Positions 45,144 to 57,028 of a stretch of DNA of 64,000 bases are shown one piece after another. The position numbers and the translations under genes are program-made. The DNA is from Conchocele bisecta (Eukaryota > Mollusca > Bivalvia > Lucinida > Thyasiridae): NCBI GenBank assembly GCA_029237695.1, contig CM055269.1:35573175-35637174 (forward strand). The letters are read 5' to 3'. The notes beneath the pieces were generated by a model. The model was not told the origin of the DNA. It did not search any database and was given only the letters and a program-made list of their open reading frames with translations. The first letter of the stretch is position 1. Each line of letters starts with the position of its first letter.

Positions 45144-45220
45144 ACTCGTAACATCTGAACATGTGTTGGGTAATTCACATCAGTGTCGCACATGTACATG
45201 TACCTACAACAGCCTAGAAA

Positions 45221-45289
45221 GTGGAATAATATGAGGCTAAAATAAAGTGTCAATGTATTTTAACACTTTATTTTAGCCTCATATTATTC
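45221..45289. repeat. Perfect hairpin, about 69 bp
   Basis: GGAATAATATGAGGCTAAAA is mirrored around the TGTCAATGTATTTTAACA loop. No gene. Confidence 0.8.
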
Positions 45290-45324
45290 CATATGGGTTA
45301 ACCACCCGAGTATGCTGTGGTATA

Positions 45325-45575
45325 TGTGGCTGTGACTGGAGAAATGGGGCTTATGAGATTTGCTGCAAATGTAGCTCCTGATCAAATAGCACACTCCTGT
45401 AGCCTGCTATGCTGATAACGATCTATATTGCTTGTTAGAAGTACATTTATGACGGGTGTTTCATTCATGTAATGTCGATCAGTGTAATTTATTATCAGAC
45501 TGTGCAGATGTGGATCCGGATCTACACTCGTCGCAAAAAACCATAAGCCCCATTTCTCCAGTCACAGGCACATAT
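45325..45575. mobile_element. MITE (GACTGGAGAAATGGGGCTT ends) upstream of SMIM12
   Basis: About 250 bp with inverted ends TGTGACTGGAGAAATGGGGC and CCCATTTCTCCAGTCACAG, an intact version of the family at 98-690. Its right end is 30 bp from the splice acceptor of SMIM12 copy 1. Confidence 0.75.
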
Positions 45576-45658
45576 TCAATTGTCTTTAATTTCTTTTATT
45601 TTCAGTGCCCTGGTGGACAAGTCTTGGTGGATGAATCCTGACATTTAAAGTTATAGTC

Positions 45659-45928
45659 ATGTGGCCTCTTTTAGTAGTGGTAGTCAGACAGTATGCTCCA
45701 TTTATAGTATTTCCATTCGCTGCTGCAATTGGCTACGTTGGCTACAATTTTGAAAAACTATTTCCCAGAGAAACTCCTTGGAAACAGATGACTATCAATG
45801 AAGAGCGAGATGAACGTAAACTTCTACAACTGCAAACTGACGATGCAACAAATGTAGCAAGTCTGAAATCGAAGATTGACATTCCAAAAACTGTCCTGGA
45901 TAGAAACAATCTTAAACCCAGTAGCTGA
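45659..45928 (+). CDS. SMIM12: SMIM12 homologue, copy 1
   Basis: Small integral membrane protein 12, 89 residues, intact in one exon. It starts MWPLLVVVVRQYAPFIVFP and carries one membrane helix (about residues 4-28). Then come EKLFPRETPWK, a charged segment EERDERKLLQLQ and the C-terminal VASLKSKIDIPKTVLDRN, which matches the vertebrate SMIM12 pattern (VVSLKDKLEF.PKAVLNRN). The function is not established in the family. A 3' splice site (TTTTATTTTCAG, ending at about 45605) lies 54 bp upstream of the ATG, so a non-coding 5' exon is likely. The next gene is a tandem paralogue. Confidence 0.92.
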   Translation: MWPLLVVVVRQYAPFIVFPFAAAIGYVGYNFEKLFPRETPWKQMTINEERDERKLLQLQTDDATNVASLKSKIDIPKTVLDRNNLKPSS

Positions 45929-46239
45929 GTTGTCAATGTTGATAACATGATAGTTTGACTGTTAAATTTAAAGAGTTACTTGTACATTTATATACACTCT
46001 TTTACAGTATAAATCTGACCAGTGACAATAGACTGTGCATTTTCGAAGGACTGAATACACAGGATTAGCCACGAAACCTGTGATTGCCTCTACTTTGATG
46101 TGAAAGATACAATGAAAGCCATACAATGTGATTAAAAGGTTCTTCGCTCAATCTGAAAAAAACTAATATCCGTTTCACATTTAGTCTTTAGTAATAATTA
46201 ACCTACTTGACAGTGATAATATATAATCACGTTATTACA

Positions 46240-46500
46240 ATGATTTGGTGGATTATTGGCGAAGTGATACCCCCGCTAGTGCTGCCCGTTGCCATCGTAG
46301 TTGGATTTATTGGCTATAATATTGAGAAACGTTACTACAGAGAGACGCCCTACAAACATGAAAGTATTGCTGAGGAACGTGATGAGAGAAAACTTAACCA
46401 ACTGGATAATACCGATGTGACGAACGTTGCCAGTCTCAAGTCAAAGGTTGACCTTCCTAAAACGGTGCTGAACAGAAATGACCCCAAACCAACTGAATAA
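46240..46500 (+). CDS. SMIM12: SMIM12 homologue, copy 2 (tandem paralogue)
   Basis: 86 residues from the ATG at 46240 (MIWWIIGEVIPPLVLP); an in-frame ATG at 46207 would add 11 residues but the family start favours 46240. A membrane helix is followed by GYNIEKRYYRETPYK, then EERDERKLNQLDNTD and VASLKSKVDLPKTVLNRND. About two thirds of residues agree with copy 1 by eye. The frame is intact. The intergenic distance is 311 bp (45929-46239). It may be a functional duplicate or a retrocopy; no poly-A tract follows it. Confidence 0.9.
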   Translation: MIWWIIGEVIPPLVLPVAIVVGFIGYNIEKRYYRETPYKHESIAEERDERKLNQLDNTDVTNVASLKSKVDLPKTVLNRNDPKPTE

Positions 46501-47429
46501 TGCAGTCAAATAGTAATGCGCCACTATATGGTAAAATTGGGCTTCTTTGTGGCTGGGGAAATGGGCTTTATAGAATTTGCAATCAGTGTAGAGCCAGGCC
46601 AGTCTGCATGATATTAATATTAAATAAAAGCAAAATTTAAGAAAGTCTTCTTTTTATTTCGGGAAATTTGGTCAAATATTGATTTTGAAGATGTCTATGA
46701 GGATTTAACATGGGGGAAATTTTTCTAATTTCAGAAATAGTGGACAGATTTTCAAAATTTAACTTTTGTTTTCTTACTTGGATCATTTCCAAGCTATATA
46801 GCCAGGTTTCAGTCAATTTCCAAAATTTTGTATTTTGACTCGTCCTCCAGGTCCTCCACCTCATTTTCCCCCCTGTTTAAAGTCCCATATAATTGTTCGT
46901 AATAAAATCAATATTTGACCAAATTTCACGAAATAAAAAGAAGGCTCATTCTTAAATATTGATAAATTTAATATTATGGAAAAAAATATTGGTTTTGCCT
47001 TGTTTATATGGCCGTAAAAATTGGGCAGGTGTCGTGAAACAGACAGTCAGTGCTAGCACACACTATTGATACTTAACCCATTATAGGCCAGATGCAAGGT
47101 CAGTAGTATGTAAATTTGCAGCAATTTTCACACATTTTTTCTCTTTCTGTTTGTTTGCCGATGGGTTTTGATCTCGGGAGTTAGAACACCTGACGTCCAA
47201 TCTGGAGGTTGTGCGTTTAAACCTCGCCTTAGGCATCAACAAATATTTTCATAGTATTTCCATCCCCAGATCCAGTGGTCTGTCGGATGAGACTCGAAAC
47301 TGATGTCCCGTCCCTAAATGACCTTAGCTGATGCTGGGACGTTAAACCTATTCACTTTCTATTTCTGTTTGAAATTATATGTTCAATTGTTGTTACCACT
47401 CATACAAGCTACTATTGTTATCCATAGAC
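46501..47429. other. Degenerate MITE and SINE region
   Basis: 46620-47045 is a degenerate copy of the TACTGTCTGTTTCACG foldback family. 47148-47345 is a tRNA-derived SINE (A-box-like CTCGGGAGTTAGAACA, B-box-like GGTTGTGCGTTTAAACC, tail AATGACCTTAGCTGATGCTG). No gene. Confidence 0.6.
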
Positions 47430-47937
47430 TTAAAGGTACATGCCTACTCAGTAGGCACAAACTGTTCTTTTCATCAGAGACATCTGAGACATTTTCTGGC
47501 AAAATAAACATTCATTCACCATTACTCCACATATTGATTGGCATTATTATACCTTTATATCAGACGTAACTTTTCACACTGATATCAGGGGCGATAACCG
47601 TGTTTCCTTAAAATGTTAACGGACATTGCTATTTATACTCTGTATGTAGTTTTTGATGTACAATTATCATACTTTATAATATGTCGAAAATATTGTTTTT
47701 CAGGTGACGCATTTAATTAGTATAAATAATTAAAACATACCATGCCTCATTTGCATATGAAAATAGCCCGATACCAACGCGCGTCACTATCAGTAAAATA
47801 CATATTACTAAATGATTATAGTTGTATAGCGGCCACTCGTAATCTTTAGAACTGGTGGTATAGCAACACAATTATACACTTATTTAATTCCTATATTAAG
47901 AACATTTTGTGCCTACTGAGTGGGCATGTACCTTTAA
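47430..47937. mobile_element. MITE, TTAAAGGTACATGCCTACTC family
   Basis: 508 bp with ends TTAAAGGTACATGCCTACTC and the inverse ending GTACCTTTAA. TTAA at both ends could be part of the target duplication, as for Kolobok or piggyBac types. No coding sequence. Confidence 0.75.
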
Positions 47938-48163
47938 CCCTTTCCCTGATAGAGACGACTTTTCACGCCTCTGCAGAAGATGTCTTTTGAAAAACATTGT
48001 GGGAAAAGGAGAAATTGCTTGTAACAAGCAATTTCTCCTTTTCCCACAATGTTTTCTGCTCTATCAGATAATTTAACCAGCATTTGACCCAGCATTTGAT
48101 TCTTTTATTCAGATGTTTTGGATTTGGATGAGTCGAAATATCGCAAAACAGGGAAAGGGTTAA
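47935..48163. mobile_element. MITE, TTAACCCTTTCCCTG family
   Basis: Ends TTAACCCTTTCCCTG and CAGGGAAAGGGTTAA, with a near-perfect 50-bp hairpin (GGAGAAATTGCTTGTAACAA). It abuts the previous MITE, sharing TTAA. Confidence 0.75.
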
Positions 48164-48276
48164 ATGGGTTAACAGGCTAATTGTAATGCACTAGCTGATG
48201 ACAAATGACTTGTTGAGACTTGATCACACTACATACTTCAAATTGTCAGATTGATTAATAATATCATGATCGCCAC

Positions 48277-48645
48277 CTGTAGCCTATTTCACCAATCTTG
48301 CAAAGTATACTTTTCTAGCAAAGTATACTTTGAGGGAGTAATCGTTTATTTTTCCCGAAATGCATTATTTCCTATAAAACTAACAACTGCATATATTTGA
48401 TGATTAAGAGTATGCAGAATTATTATACTGAATGTATTACATTATCACAGCCAATATTAATTTTTATTATACTGATTTTATTAAAAATCAGTATAATAAT
48501 TCTGCAAACTTTTAATCATCAAATATATGCAGTGGTTATTTCTATATGACAACAAATGCATTTCGGGAAAAATAAATGATTACTCCCTCAAAGTATACTT
48601 TGCTAGATAAGTATACTTTACAATTATGATGAAATCGGCTACAGT
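48277..48645. mobile_element. MITE, CAAAGTATACTTT family, copy 2
   Basis: Same ends and motifs as 44834-45143, with a longer centre containing two small palindromes (TTATTATACTGA...). Confidence 0.85.
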
Positions 48646-48877
48646 TTAGACCCTGATCAGACTTCATGAATGTGCAGACTGGTCTGGGTCTACACTGGTC
48701 GCATAGGGAATGTGACCGGTTTTGTCAGATGGCAACGTAAATAGAGAAGACCTACAGTGCCAGACTGATATACATGTACGACTGTTTCTGAGGTTGTACA
48801 TGTAATTATTATCAAACTTTACAGTTTCAGGGTTTTCAGTAGTGACTCTTTAGGGCATTTTGACATTCGGGACTTGC

Positions 48878-49110
48878 TTTTGACTTGGTGGCCGCATTAG
48901 CTCACTTGGTAGAGCATCGTACTGCAGATCGGGAGACCCCGGGTTCGATTCCCACCTCGACCCACTGCGAATGGCCGATCTGGCGTGTCCTTGGGCAAGA
49001 CGGCTTCGTGATAGCCAGTCCTATCGGATGGGGACTTAAAAATAGTCGGTCCCGACATGCAAGGTCATCGTGCCAGTGCCGTCGTTAAATCAAAGCATTT
49101 ACATTACATT
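48878..49110 (+). repeat. tRNA-derived SINE
   Basis: The tRNA-like head has an A box TTAGCTCACTTGGTAGAGC, an anticodon-loop-like CTGCAGA and a B box GGGTTCGATTCCC. It is followed by a conserved central part (GTCCTTGGGCAAGACGG) and a 3' end with AAATC and CATTTACATTACATT. The 5' and 3' acceptor arms do not pair well, so it is not a working tRNA-Cys. Confidence 0.8.
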
Positions 49111-49202
49111 TGCTTTTGACTTGATTTGTATCCATTTTGCACTACAAATCGCACTAAGCCCATATTGTGCCTTCAACATTTCATCTTGAATGGTAATGTT
49201 AA

Positions 49203-51080
49203 CTCAGACTCAGGGCTCCAGATAAGGAATTAGTAATTGAGTATTGTCACTCCATCATTTCTGAAGCAATTGGGTATTTCAAAATTTTAATTGTGTAAAA
49301 TAGAATCACACGTGACATCAGCAGACCGCAATTATTGAAATTTGCTTCTAAATGAAAACAAATCTTGGTATTTCATTAGAATTGTCTCCTTTATCTGACA
49401 TTTACATGTATACATGTACCTTGTAAATTTTAAAGCTTCAGTTCGTTATGTTGAATCCTGAACAACAACAAGAGAAAAGATGGTATAAAATACACAGTTT
49501 ACTAAATTTTGACTTGCATGCAACAGGTTTGGGTATGCACTTTGGTTTCTCACATTTTTTGAATGGGTCAAATTGTAGCCGTAGATAACATCGGAGGCAA
49601 ATTATTGTAGCTACGCTATCGAGGGACATGATCACGTGGTTACAACAACAACAATGTCGCCCACTCCAAAGTAAATATTATTTGATATTTTTCTTAATAT
49701 GCAACGGATTTTGATGAAATGTGGAACAGCAAACGCGTCTTCATGAGCTGAATTTGGTGGTCTAGGGAGTTTGGCACATACTTATGTCGTTTTTGCGAGA
49801 CACGGAAATCGATTCTTCGCAAAAACGACAGAAGTTTGGGCGAAAATACAGAGACCACCAAATGCAGCTTGACAAAGACGCGTTTGATGCGCCATATTTG
49901 ATCAAAATCAGTTACGTAATAAGGACACTATAAAAGAATACGTACTTTGAATCGGTACTTGTTGTTGTTAGTACCACGTGATGATACACCTTGGCTATAG
50001 CAGGCTTTCGGGTTCAAAGAGTTAAAACTGCCGTCCATGGGCTCCCATTCCTCTCTGTAGTTCCTGCTTGTTAGCTGAGTGACTATCTACTGTGATAAGG
50101 AATGTCTGGCGATCAAGACTGATGAGGGTACAGTGCATATATACCTTAACAATGAATCCATCCCCTTGAGGATTCACACCTCACCAGTGACTCCCATCAT
50201 TTCTGGGATTCACACCTTGGGCCAAGTATTATACATGGTCTGGTAAGAAAATGTAGTATCATGACCATTGTTTCAAATTCATACTTCAAATGAGGCAGTT
50301 TCATTGGCCGAGACTGAGCACAGCTCAGCCTCGACCAATCAAACTTCCTGATTTTCAGCTTGAGAATGAAGGATACATGTATGTATGCTCGGAAAGTTTC
50401 TTAAACACAAACCCAGAATAATGATATTGCGATGTACGTGTTAGAAGTTTAATTTCAGTGCTGATTTTGCAAAGCTCTTCATACATAATATACATATTCA
50501 TGTTTGTAATATACATGTACACCCACATTTATGGAATAAAAGTTCTGCTTCCTATAGACTTACATGAACATGCAAAATGTGTGGTTGGTGTCGATCAAAG
50601 TATAATTGAACTACTCGACACAAGCAAATTTTAGTAAACCGTGTAGAAATGACCTACTGAAAGTGATATTGTTTCAGATTTGGCTCTGCTAGACTTACAA
50701 AATGACGCTCGTCAATTACAAAGGTGACATTTCAATTTGTCGATTTCATCATCTAAAGAGTATTATGCCCCCAGATTTCAAATTCAATGCGTCTTTTACA
50801 ATCGTATTACCGGTATTGATTTTCTTCCTTATTAAATAGGGAACAAATGATAAAAAAAATTTAAAACGCCTTTAAAAATTCACTTATTTCAGCTTTTTGC
50901 AGCTCAAGTAAGTAACTTTCAACTTTATTACAGTATTTTCACTACCCAATTTGAAAATCAATGCATATTTTCACATGGCTGTGTGTATTTTGTACTCCCT
51001 CTTTTGATAATCAAAGCTTATTCAGCTAAAATAAGTGTGTAAAATACGCCAATACGCACCTTATCTGGAGCTTTGCAGTC
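49203..51080. mobile_element. Possible element bounded by CTCCAGATAAGG ends
   Basis: GGGCTCCAGATAAGG at 49209 and CCTTATCTGGAGC near 51056 are inverted, about 1.9 kb apart. The left part recurs at 832-1060. 49707-49915 inside it is a foldback (GACGCGTTTG/CAAACGCGTC ends). No coding sequence was recognised. The pairing may be chance, given the short ends. Confidence 0.4.
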
Positions 51081-51139
51081 TATGTTATTTGCAATCGTGA
51101 CATGCCAGATACTGTACACTGTACTGGTTGATTTGTTCC

Positions 51140-51465
51140 GAATATTAACCCTTACAGTGCGGAATTAAAACCCTTACAGTGCTGAATTAAAACCAGTGCT
51201 GAATTAAAACCCTTACAGTGCTGAATTAAAACCCTTACAGTGCTGAATTAAAATTTGCCGTCTGCTATTTATTTTCTTATTTCCATTTTTCTCATGACAA
51301 ACAAGTTTTGACAGCACCTGAGAATCATTTCCATTTCATGTTTTGACAGCACTTGAGAATCATTTCCAATGGAAATGATTCTCAGGTGCTGTCAAAACAT
51401 GTTTTTATTGAGAAAAAAATTAAATATGAAACAACAGCAGACGACAATTTTCGGTTCCCGCATTA
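51140..51465. mobile_element. MITE, GAATCATTTCC palindrome family, copy
   Basis: Preceded by four or five copies of CCCTTACAGTGCTGAATTAAAA (51146-51255). It contains the hairpin TTGACAGCACTTGAGAATCA and the CAGCAGACGACAAT arm shared with 6106-6321. Confidence 0.7.
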
Positions 51466-51604
51466 TAATGTGCATGTAGTTACATGTATTTCATTTGTTC
51501 ATGGATTTCTCCAAAAAAAATAAAGAAAATACATGTATGCCAATTCAATTTCTGTTCAATATGTTCCAATATGTAGTGGTCAGATCCACAGGCATATATA
51601 TATA

Positions 51605-52667
51605 AACAAGGCTGCTAACTTTGGTCGGACACGACCTAATTTCGTAACAAATTCCGTGATTTTATTAATGCTAATGTGAATATTTTGGCGGAACGTGCAC
51701 ATGTTCATTTGAGAATTATTGTTATCTTGCTAAAAAAATAACATACAGTAGAACTTCGATAACTAGAACAGGTCTGGCTCGAACACCATGGAAAACTCGA
51801 ACTGGTTCGACAGTCCCGGCAAATTTCCTATATAATTCATGTAATAAAACACCTTAAACTCGAACTATGAATTACTCGAACAGTCGAACCTGTGGATTAG
51901 TCCCGTGGACGGTCAAACAGTGGTAATTACGAACAGATAAGTCTGTGATCAGCTGTTTGTCTAACGAGGTGCGAATTCCACCATTGCGGGCGGTCGCGTT
52001 GAGTAGTTTCCCTTGACGCGGGATGACATTAAATCACGAATCGCAAACAATAGCGGCGTGAATTATGGGCGTTATGATGTCCACGCTATGTGTCATGAAA
52101 AAACGTTTACTTAAATTTAACTTTAACAGAAGATGTGCCAATAACAAACAAACCGAGATCATGGAATTCTTCAGGCGTTAATTTATAGTGTTTATAATTG
52201 TATACTGACATTGTTTCGTTTATATTTTCCGTTTGTTTATTTATACAATGGCATGTCACATCGGTCATCTCATATATTCACATAAGTGATTTTATTGACT
52301 GAATGTGACAGTACATTTTTGAAACTTCATTCCCTCGAACTATGCATCGCTCGAACTCAAACTCGATTCCGTTGCCGGTTCGAGCGATCGAAGTTCTACG
52401 TAGTTCGAACATAATTATGCAAATAATATCGAATTACAGGTCCTTTTTCCTAGGTCGGACACAACCTTGTATCATAACAAATGAAATAACGTGCTTAAGG
52501 CTCTAACTTCAATATTGTAGTGGCAAGTTCATAATTTTTTATTATGATCATTTGAGAATTATCGATATCCTGCGGAAATACATAGAATTCATAGAAAATT
52601 ACAATTTTAAACATGTTATTTTGTTTTGATCCGAGGTCGTGTCCGACCAAAGTTAGAAGCCTTGTTC
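51605..52667. mobile_element. DNA transposon, AACAAGGCTGCTAACTTTGG ends, with nested insert
   Basis: The ends AACAAGGC..CTAACTTTGGTCGG and the inverse at 52639-52667 are well matched. A 655-bp element (51746-52400) sits inside it. No transposase remains. Confidence 0.7.
51746..52400. mobile_element. Nested pogo/Tigger-like MITE
   Basis: The ends CAGTAGAACTTCGATAAC and GATCGAAGTTCTACG are flanked by TA on both sides (51744-51745 and 52401-52402), typical of Tc1/pogo-type elements. Internal repeats of CTCGAAC are abundant. No transposase. Confidence 0.7.
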
Positions 52668-52689
52668 ATTTTTAGCGCGCCTTCCGAAG

Positions 52690-53250
52690 GAAGCCGTGTT
52701 TATGGCATACCCTCTGCGTCGTAGGCGTCCGTCCGTCCGTCCGTCTTCAAAAATTATAATGGCTTATATTTCCTTGCTTGGATTTGCTTCATATTTCACA
52801 CACGCATTGCTCCAATGGTCCTCTACTGCGCTGTGGCAAATCCACGTCCGTGCCGCCCCTTCTAAGCCCACGGTCAAGGTCACATACTTTTGTGCATCTC
52901 GAAACCTTAACGCTCGGACGCTCGGGTAAATGGCCTATATTTTCTGTTTCCTTTTCTTGGATTTGCTTCACATTTCACACACGCATTGCTCCAACGGTCC
53001 TCTACTGCGCTGTGGCAAATCCACGTCCGTCCCGCCCCTTCTAAGCCCAGGGTCAAGGTCACATACTTTGTGCATCCTGAAACGTTAACACTCGGGTAAA
53101 TGGCCTATATTTTCTGTTTCCTTGCTTGGATTTGCTTCATATTTCACACACACATTGCTCCACCTCTGCTACCTCTGCTAAGCCCAGGGTCAAGGTCAAA
53201 TACTTTGTACGCTCGAAACCTTAACACGCTCTGGTAAATGGCTCATTAAT
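52690..53250. repeat. About 180-bp tandem repeat, three copies
   Basis: The unit contains GGATTTGCTTCA, CTCTACTGCGCTGTGGCAAA and GGTAAATGGCCTATATTTTC. Related sequence is found inside the transposon in the Polinton gene (8620-8750). Confidence 0.8.
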
Positions 53251-54565
53251 TTTCTTTCCCTTATCCAGCACGTTGTGTTTTCAAATGTGCCCTCGGTTCG
53301 TTTGCTGCCACCGGGCGCACTTCGTTGTCCTCTGACAACTCTTGTTATATATAGAGTTATACCGATGAAAGCCGAAACACACTGAATGCTTGTGACTGGT
53401 ATCTATTGTTTGCTGGACATAAGACATAGACGATTCAAAGGAACTTGTTAAACAATAATGATGGCAATGTTGAAAAACATGTCTGCCCATAGCCTGATAG
53501 CTGCTAATATGTGACATATAGTCTATGAATCTGTCGCAAACCTCGACACATAAAGAAAGCTTTTCAAATGTCACACATGCATTGGTATGATCAAATAAAA
53601 TGGTCCATATATTGTACATTTGCAGTACAGAACGCGAAAACCCACATACTGAATATTTAAAAGATAATCATTAACCATTTCAATGCTGAATTAAAATTTG
53701 TTATCATAAAAAACTTGGATTGACAACACTCTAGAATCATTTCTAATGGAAATGATTCTAACGTGCCGTCAATGCAACCATGTATTATTGAGAATGAAGC
53801 CGAAATATAACACAACAGCGGACGACAATGTACGTTTCCCCGCATTCTATGGGTTAACCCGAATGAGACGGCGTAAGTTAACGGTATGGGTTCTTCCTTA
53901 TAGGAATCACGATTTGCTTGGTTTGGCCCTCAGGTACGTTTTTATCTTTGGCTATTTAGTTACCTGGGAGTTGAATTGGGTTATTGCCCATTATAAAAGT
54001 AGTAAGATTATTACTGATCCTACTGCTTTTGGGATGGGCCAAGTGATTCTGGTGTGGCGAGGACCTGGCATCAGAACAGGATTATTCCGATTTCAGGGAT
54101 GAATATATAGTTTTGTTATTGTAAATATTCAGTTCTGATTTTGGAATTTTCCCCCCATTTGTACATGTACTTGAACATGTACATGTACAGGTAATATATA
54201 GGATTAGTACTAAACCGATTGACCTGGCCTTAAATGACCTTAGCTGTAGATAGGCCGTTAAACCCCAACAAACAAACAAACATATGGGTTAACCTTTTCA
54301 CCCCGAAGTAACTGTAATGGATTTTGATTTGTTAATTTTGCAACCTATCCAACCGTCACAAAATGATTTTGAGACTAGTTAATTTATGAAAAGCGTGTGT
54401 TTTTGTTCTCAAAACTATGAAAATTACTCGCAAAAAGTGCAGATCCTGATGAGACGGCTCGTCACGAGCCGTCTCATCTGGATCTGTACTGTTTGCCAAT
54501 ACCACTATACAGGCCTGTGGTATTGAAAGGTTAAAACCAACAATATTACAGTATAGGCCTATTAT
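53251..54565. other. Intergenic with MITE and SINE pieces
   Basis: 53675-53865 is a copy of the GAATCATTTCC palindrome family. 54205-54275 is a SINE tail (AAATGACCTTAGCTGTAGAT, CCCCAACAAACAAACAAAC). 54448-54482 is a small palindrome (GAGACGGCTCGTCACGAGCC). A 112-residue minus-strand open frame at 53281-53619 has no recognisable product. Confidence 0.55.
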
Positions 54566-54787
54566 GGGATATGGACATTTGCCCCCCGGACATTTGCCCC
54601 CCAGTCCAAAAATGGCAGGGTGGACATTTGCCCCCCAGTTGAAATGGCAGCTAGGACAATTGACCCCCCAGTCGAAATGTAGGGGCGGACATTTGCCCCC
54701 CAATGGAAATGGCAGCTAGGACATTTGCCCCCCAGTCGAAATGGCAGCTAGGACATTTGCCCCCCAGTCGAAATGTAGGGTAGGACA
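54566..54787 (+). repeat. MULE left terminal array (GGACATTTGCCCCCC)n
   Basis: About 6 units of 30-34 bp. Two alternating flavours occur, with CGAAATGTAGGG or CGAAATGGCAGCTA between the CCCC blocks. Confidence 0.85.
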
Positions 54788-55249
54788 TATTGTATGAAGT
54801 GTACCATGATACTTAATTATCAAAGACATCAAAGTAAATTGGGTGTGATTACTGATTAGCTTTAAACACTGATTACCTAATGATATCCATTCACATAATT
54901 AGCAAAAGTTGTATTGTATGAAGTGTACCATGATACTTAATTATCAAAGACATCAAAGTAAATTGGGTGTGATATTACTGATTAGCTTTAAACACTGATT
55001 ACCTAATGATATCCATTCACATAATTAGCAAAAGTTTGAACTAATATCATGAGAGGTGTTAAAAGTCTTTGATTGTTGATTAAAGTGTACACATACTGAG
55101 TTCATTATTTAATTAGATATAATGTGATTTAATAGATGGTAATTCTTAAAGTGAAAAACTTGTGAGAATTGAGTGAAACTAATTAAAGGTTCATGCAGTA
55201 TATTAGCCATGGAATTGTCTACTGCATTACTACAAATCTCATACCACGA

Positions 55250-56436
55250 TGGTACTGACTACCAGTACTAGAGGGGCTGAGAAGCTACTATACGAGGGTT
55301 ACTCGTATACTAAGAAGAAGAGCCGTATCTCCACTATCCACTGGGAATGCTCCAAACGCAAGAGTGCCTCTTGCAAGGGGACACTTACTACTGACTCAAT
55401 GGTAAATATAAATGTAGTTTGTTAGCGGACAATGGTTACAATTTACAACTTCCAAGTCGTGTTGGTTGTATTATAGTACTAATGTGACTATTGGAAAATA
55501 TCAGACACGTCTTGTAATTTTGTACTATTGGGTACCTGCGTAATTTCATGAAATATATTTAGTATTCTGCGCCTAGGCAGTTTACGCAGCTGTTTGTCAT
55601 TCGCGCCGAGGTGAACGATGTGACTCTGACCTGTGTCTACGCTTTCCTTCCGGACAAACAACAGTCTAGCTACGAGGAAGTATTCACCGCCGTCTTGAAC
55701 GCCTGCGATGCTGTTCAACTCACACCTGATCCGGCCGTCCTGACTTGCGACTTTGAACTGGGTATTCACGGCGCAGTCGCATCTATGTTGGGATGCCATG
55801 TCCGAATCCAGGGATGTTTTCTACCACCTTACTCAGTGTACATGGCGGCGGGTACAGAGTGAAGGACTTTCAACTCTCTACAAAGAAGATGATGAAGTGA
55901 AACAGTACTGTGGCATGCTCGATGGGCTTGCGTTCCTGCCACCTAGCCGCGTCCAGGATGGTATGCGCTATCTGAAGACTGTCACCCCACCGGCACTGGA
56001 AGACCTCACCGAGTACTTCGACACCAACTTTGTGAGTGGACCGTACAAGTCTGTGATGGGGGCCAGGGGACGCATCACATTACAGCGAACGAGTCCGAAG
56101 TATGCGATTGATAAATGGAACGTGAACCAGGTCACTCTAGAAGATGGTTCCCGGACCAACAACAAATGTGAGGCGTGGAACAACTCGTTCAGCCACCTTG
56201 TAGGACATAAAAATCCCGGACTCTGGCATACTATTCAGTGTATACAGAAGGATCAACTCAACGTGATCACAGAAGTGGAGCGAGTGAGACAGGGTGCCCC
56301 AACACGTAAACGTGTCCGCCGCGAGACGAGAAATCTGCAGGATAGACTTAAACAACTGTGCCAGGACTTTGATGCTGGTGAGAAGGATGTGCGCGACTTC
56401 CTTAGAGCGGTCGGACATTCCGTCCGATTCGTCTAA
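55250..56436 (+). pseudogene. MULE transposase with FLYWCH zinc finger
   Basis: A first segment (55250-55410) encodes STRGAEKLLYEGYSYTKK, HWECSKR and SCKGTL, a FLYWCH-type DNA-binding finger. After an interval of about 160 bp without an open frame (possibly an intron) the MULE domain follows. It has YAFLPDKQQSSYEEVF, then CDFELGIHGAV (conserved Asp) and CFYHLTQCTWRRVQ, then EAWNNSFSHLVGHKNPGLW and a basic coiled tail with RKRVRRETRN. A one-base shift near 55810 divides two open frames. About 300 residues of the transposase core are readable, so damage is modest. Confidence 0.82.
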
Positions 56437-56794
56437 TTGACAATGTAACTCTAAAACGTGCTACTATACTGATGTGCTATAATGTGACATTTTGTTATTT
56501 GTTCGAATTTCATAGTACTTGATCACAAACATTGATAATCATGCCAAGAGTGTGTTGACATTGACATTAATCTGTTATCTGTTTTAATTTCACGAGACAT
56601 CGAAATAATGAGTATTATCATGGTAGTTCATAGTACTTGATCACAAACATTGACAATCATGCCAAGATTGTGTTGATATTGACGTTAATCTATTATCTGT
56701 TTTACACTTGATCACAAATTTATGCTCAAATAAACTGGTTGTTTGGAAATGTGTTGTAATCTTGTCACACCTTGTCATACCTCAAATTGTTCAC

Positions 56795-57028
56795 TAGGGG
56801 GCAAATGTCCTAACTGCCATTTCGACTGGGGGGCAAATGTCCTAGCTGCCATTTCCATTGGGGGGCAAATGTCCGCCCCTACATTTCGACTGGGGGGCAA
56901 ATGTCCTAGCTGCCATTTCAACTGGGGGGCAAATGTCCGCCCCTACATTTCGACTGGGGGGCAATTGTCCACCCTGCCATTTTTGGACTGGGGGGCAAAT
57001 GTCCGTGGGGGGCAAATGTCCTACATTC
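56795..57028 (-). repeat. MULE right terminal array
   Basis: Inverted array of the same units (GGGGGGCAAATGTCC), ending at the 9-bp duplication. Part of it is copied again at 57845-58005. Confidence 0.85.

Larger units (their letters stand above)
54566..57028 (+). mobile_element. Mutator-like element (MULE), 2.46 kb
   Basis: Bounded by a 9-bp direct repeat GCCTATTAT (54557-54565 and 57029-57037), as expected of MULEs. Terminal inverted regions are arrays of a 30-34 bp unit with GGACATTTGCCCCCCAGT (54576-54787 and, inverted, about 56795-57020). It encodes a FLYWCH-MULE protein. Internal direct duplication of about 117 bp at 54786-54905 and 54906-55040. Confidence 0.85.

Noticed and set aside
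48893..48965. Functional tRNA-Cys gene
   Set aside because: A and B boxes and a GCA-like anticodon loop are present, but the acceptor arms do not pair and a SINE body and tail follow.
53281..53619. A 112-residue minus-strand open frame as a gene
   Set aside because: No recognisable family, no splice or promoter context and repeat-rich flanks.
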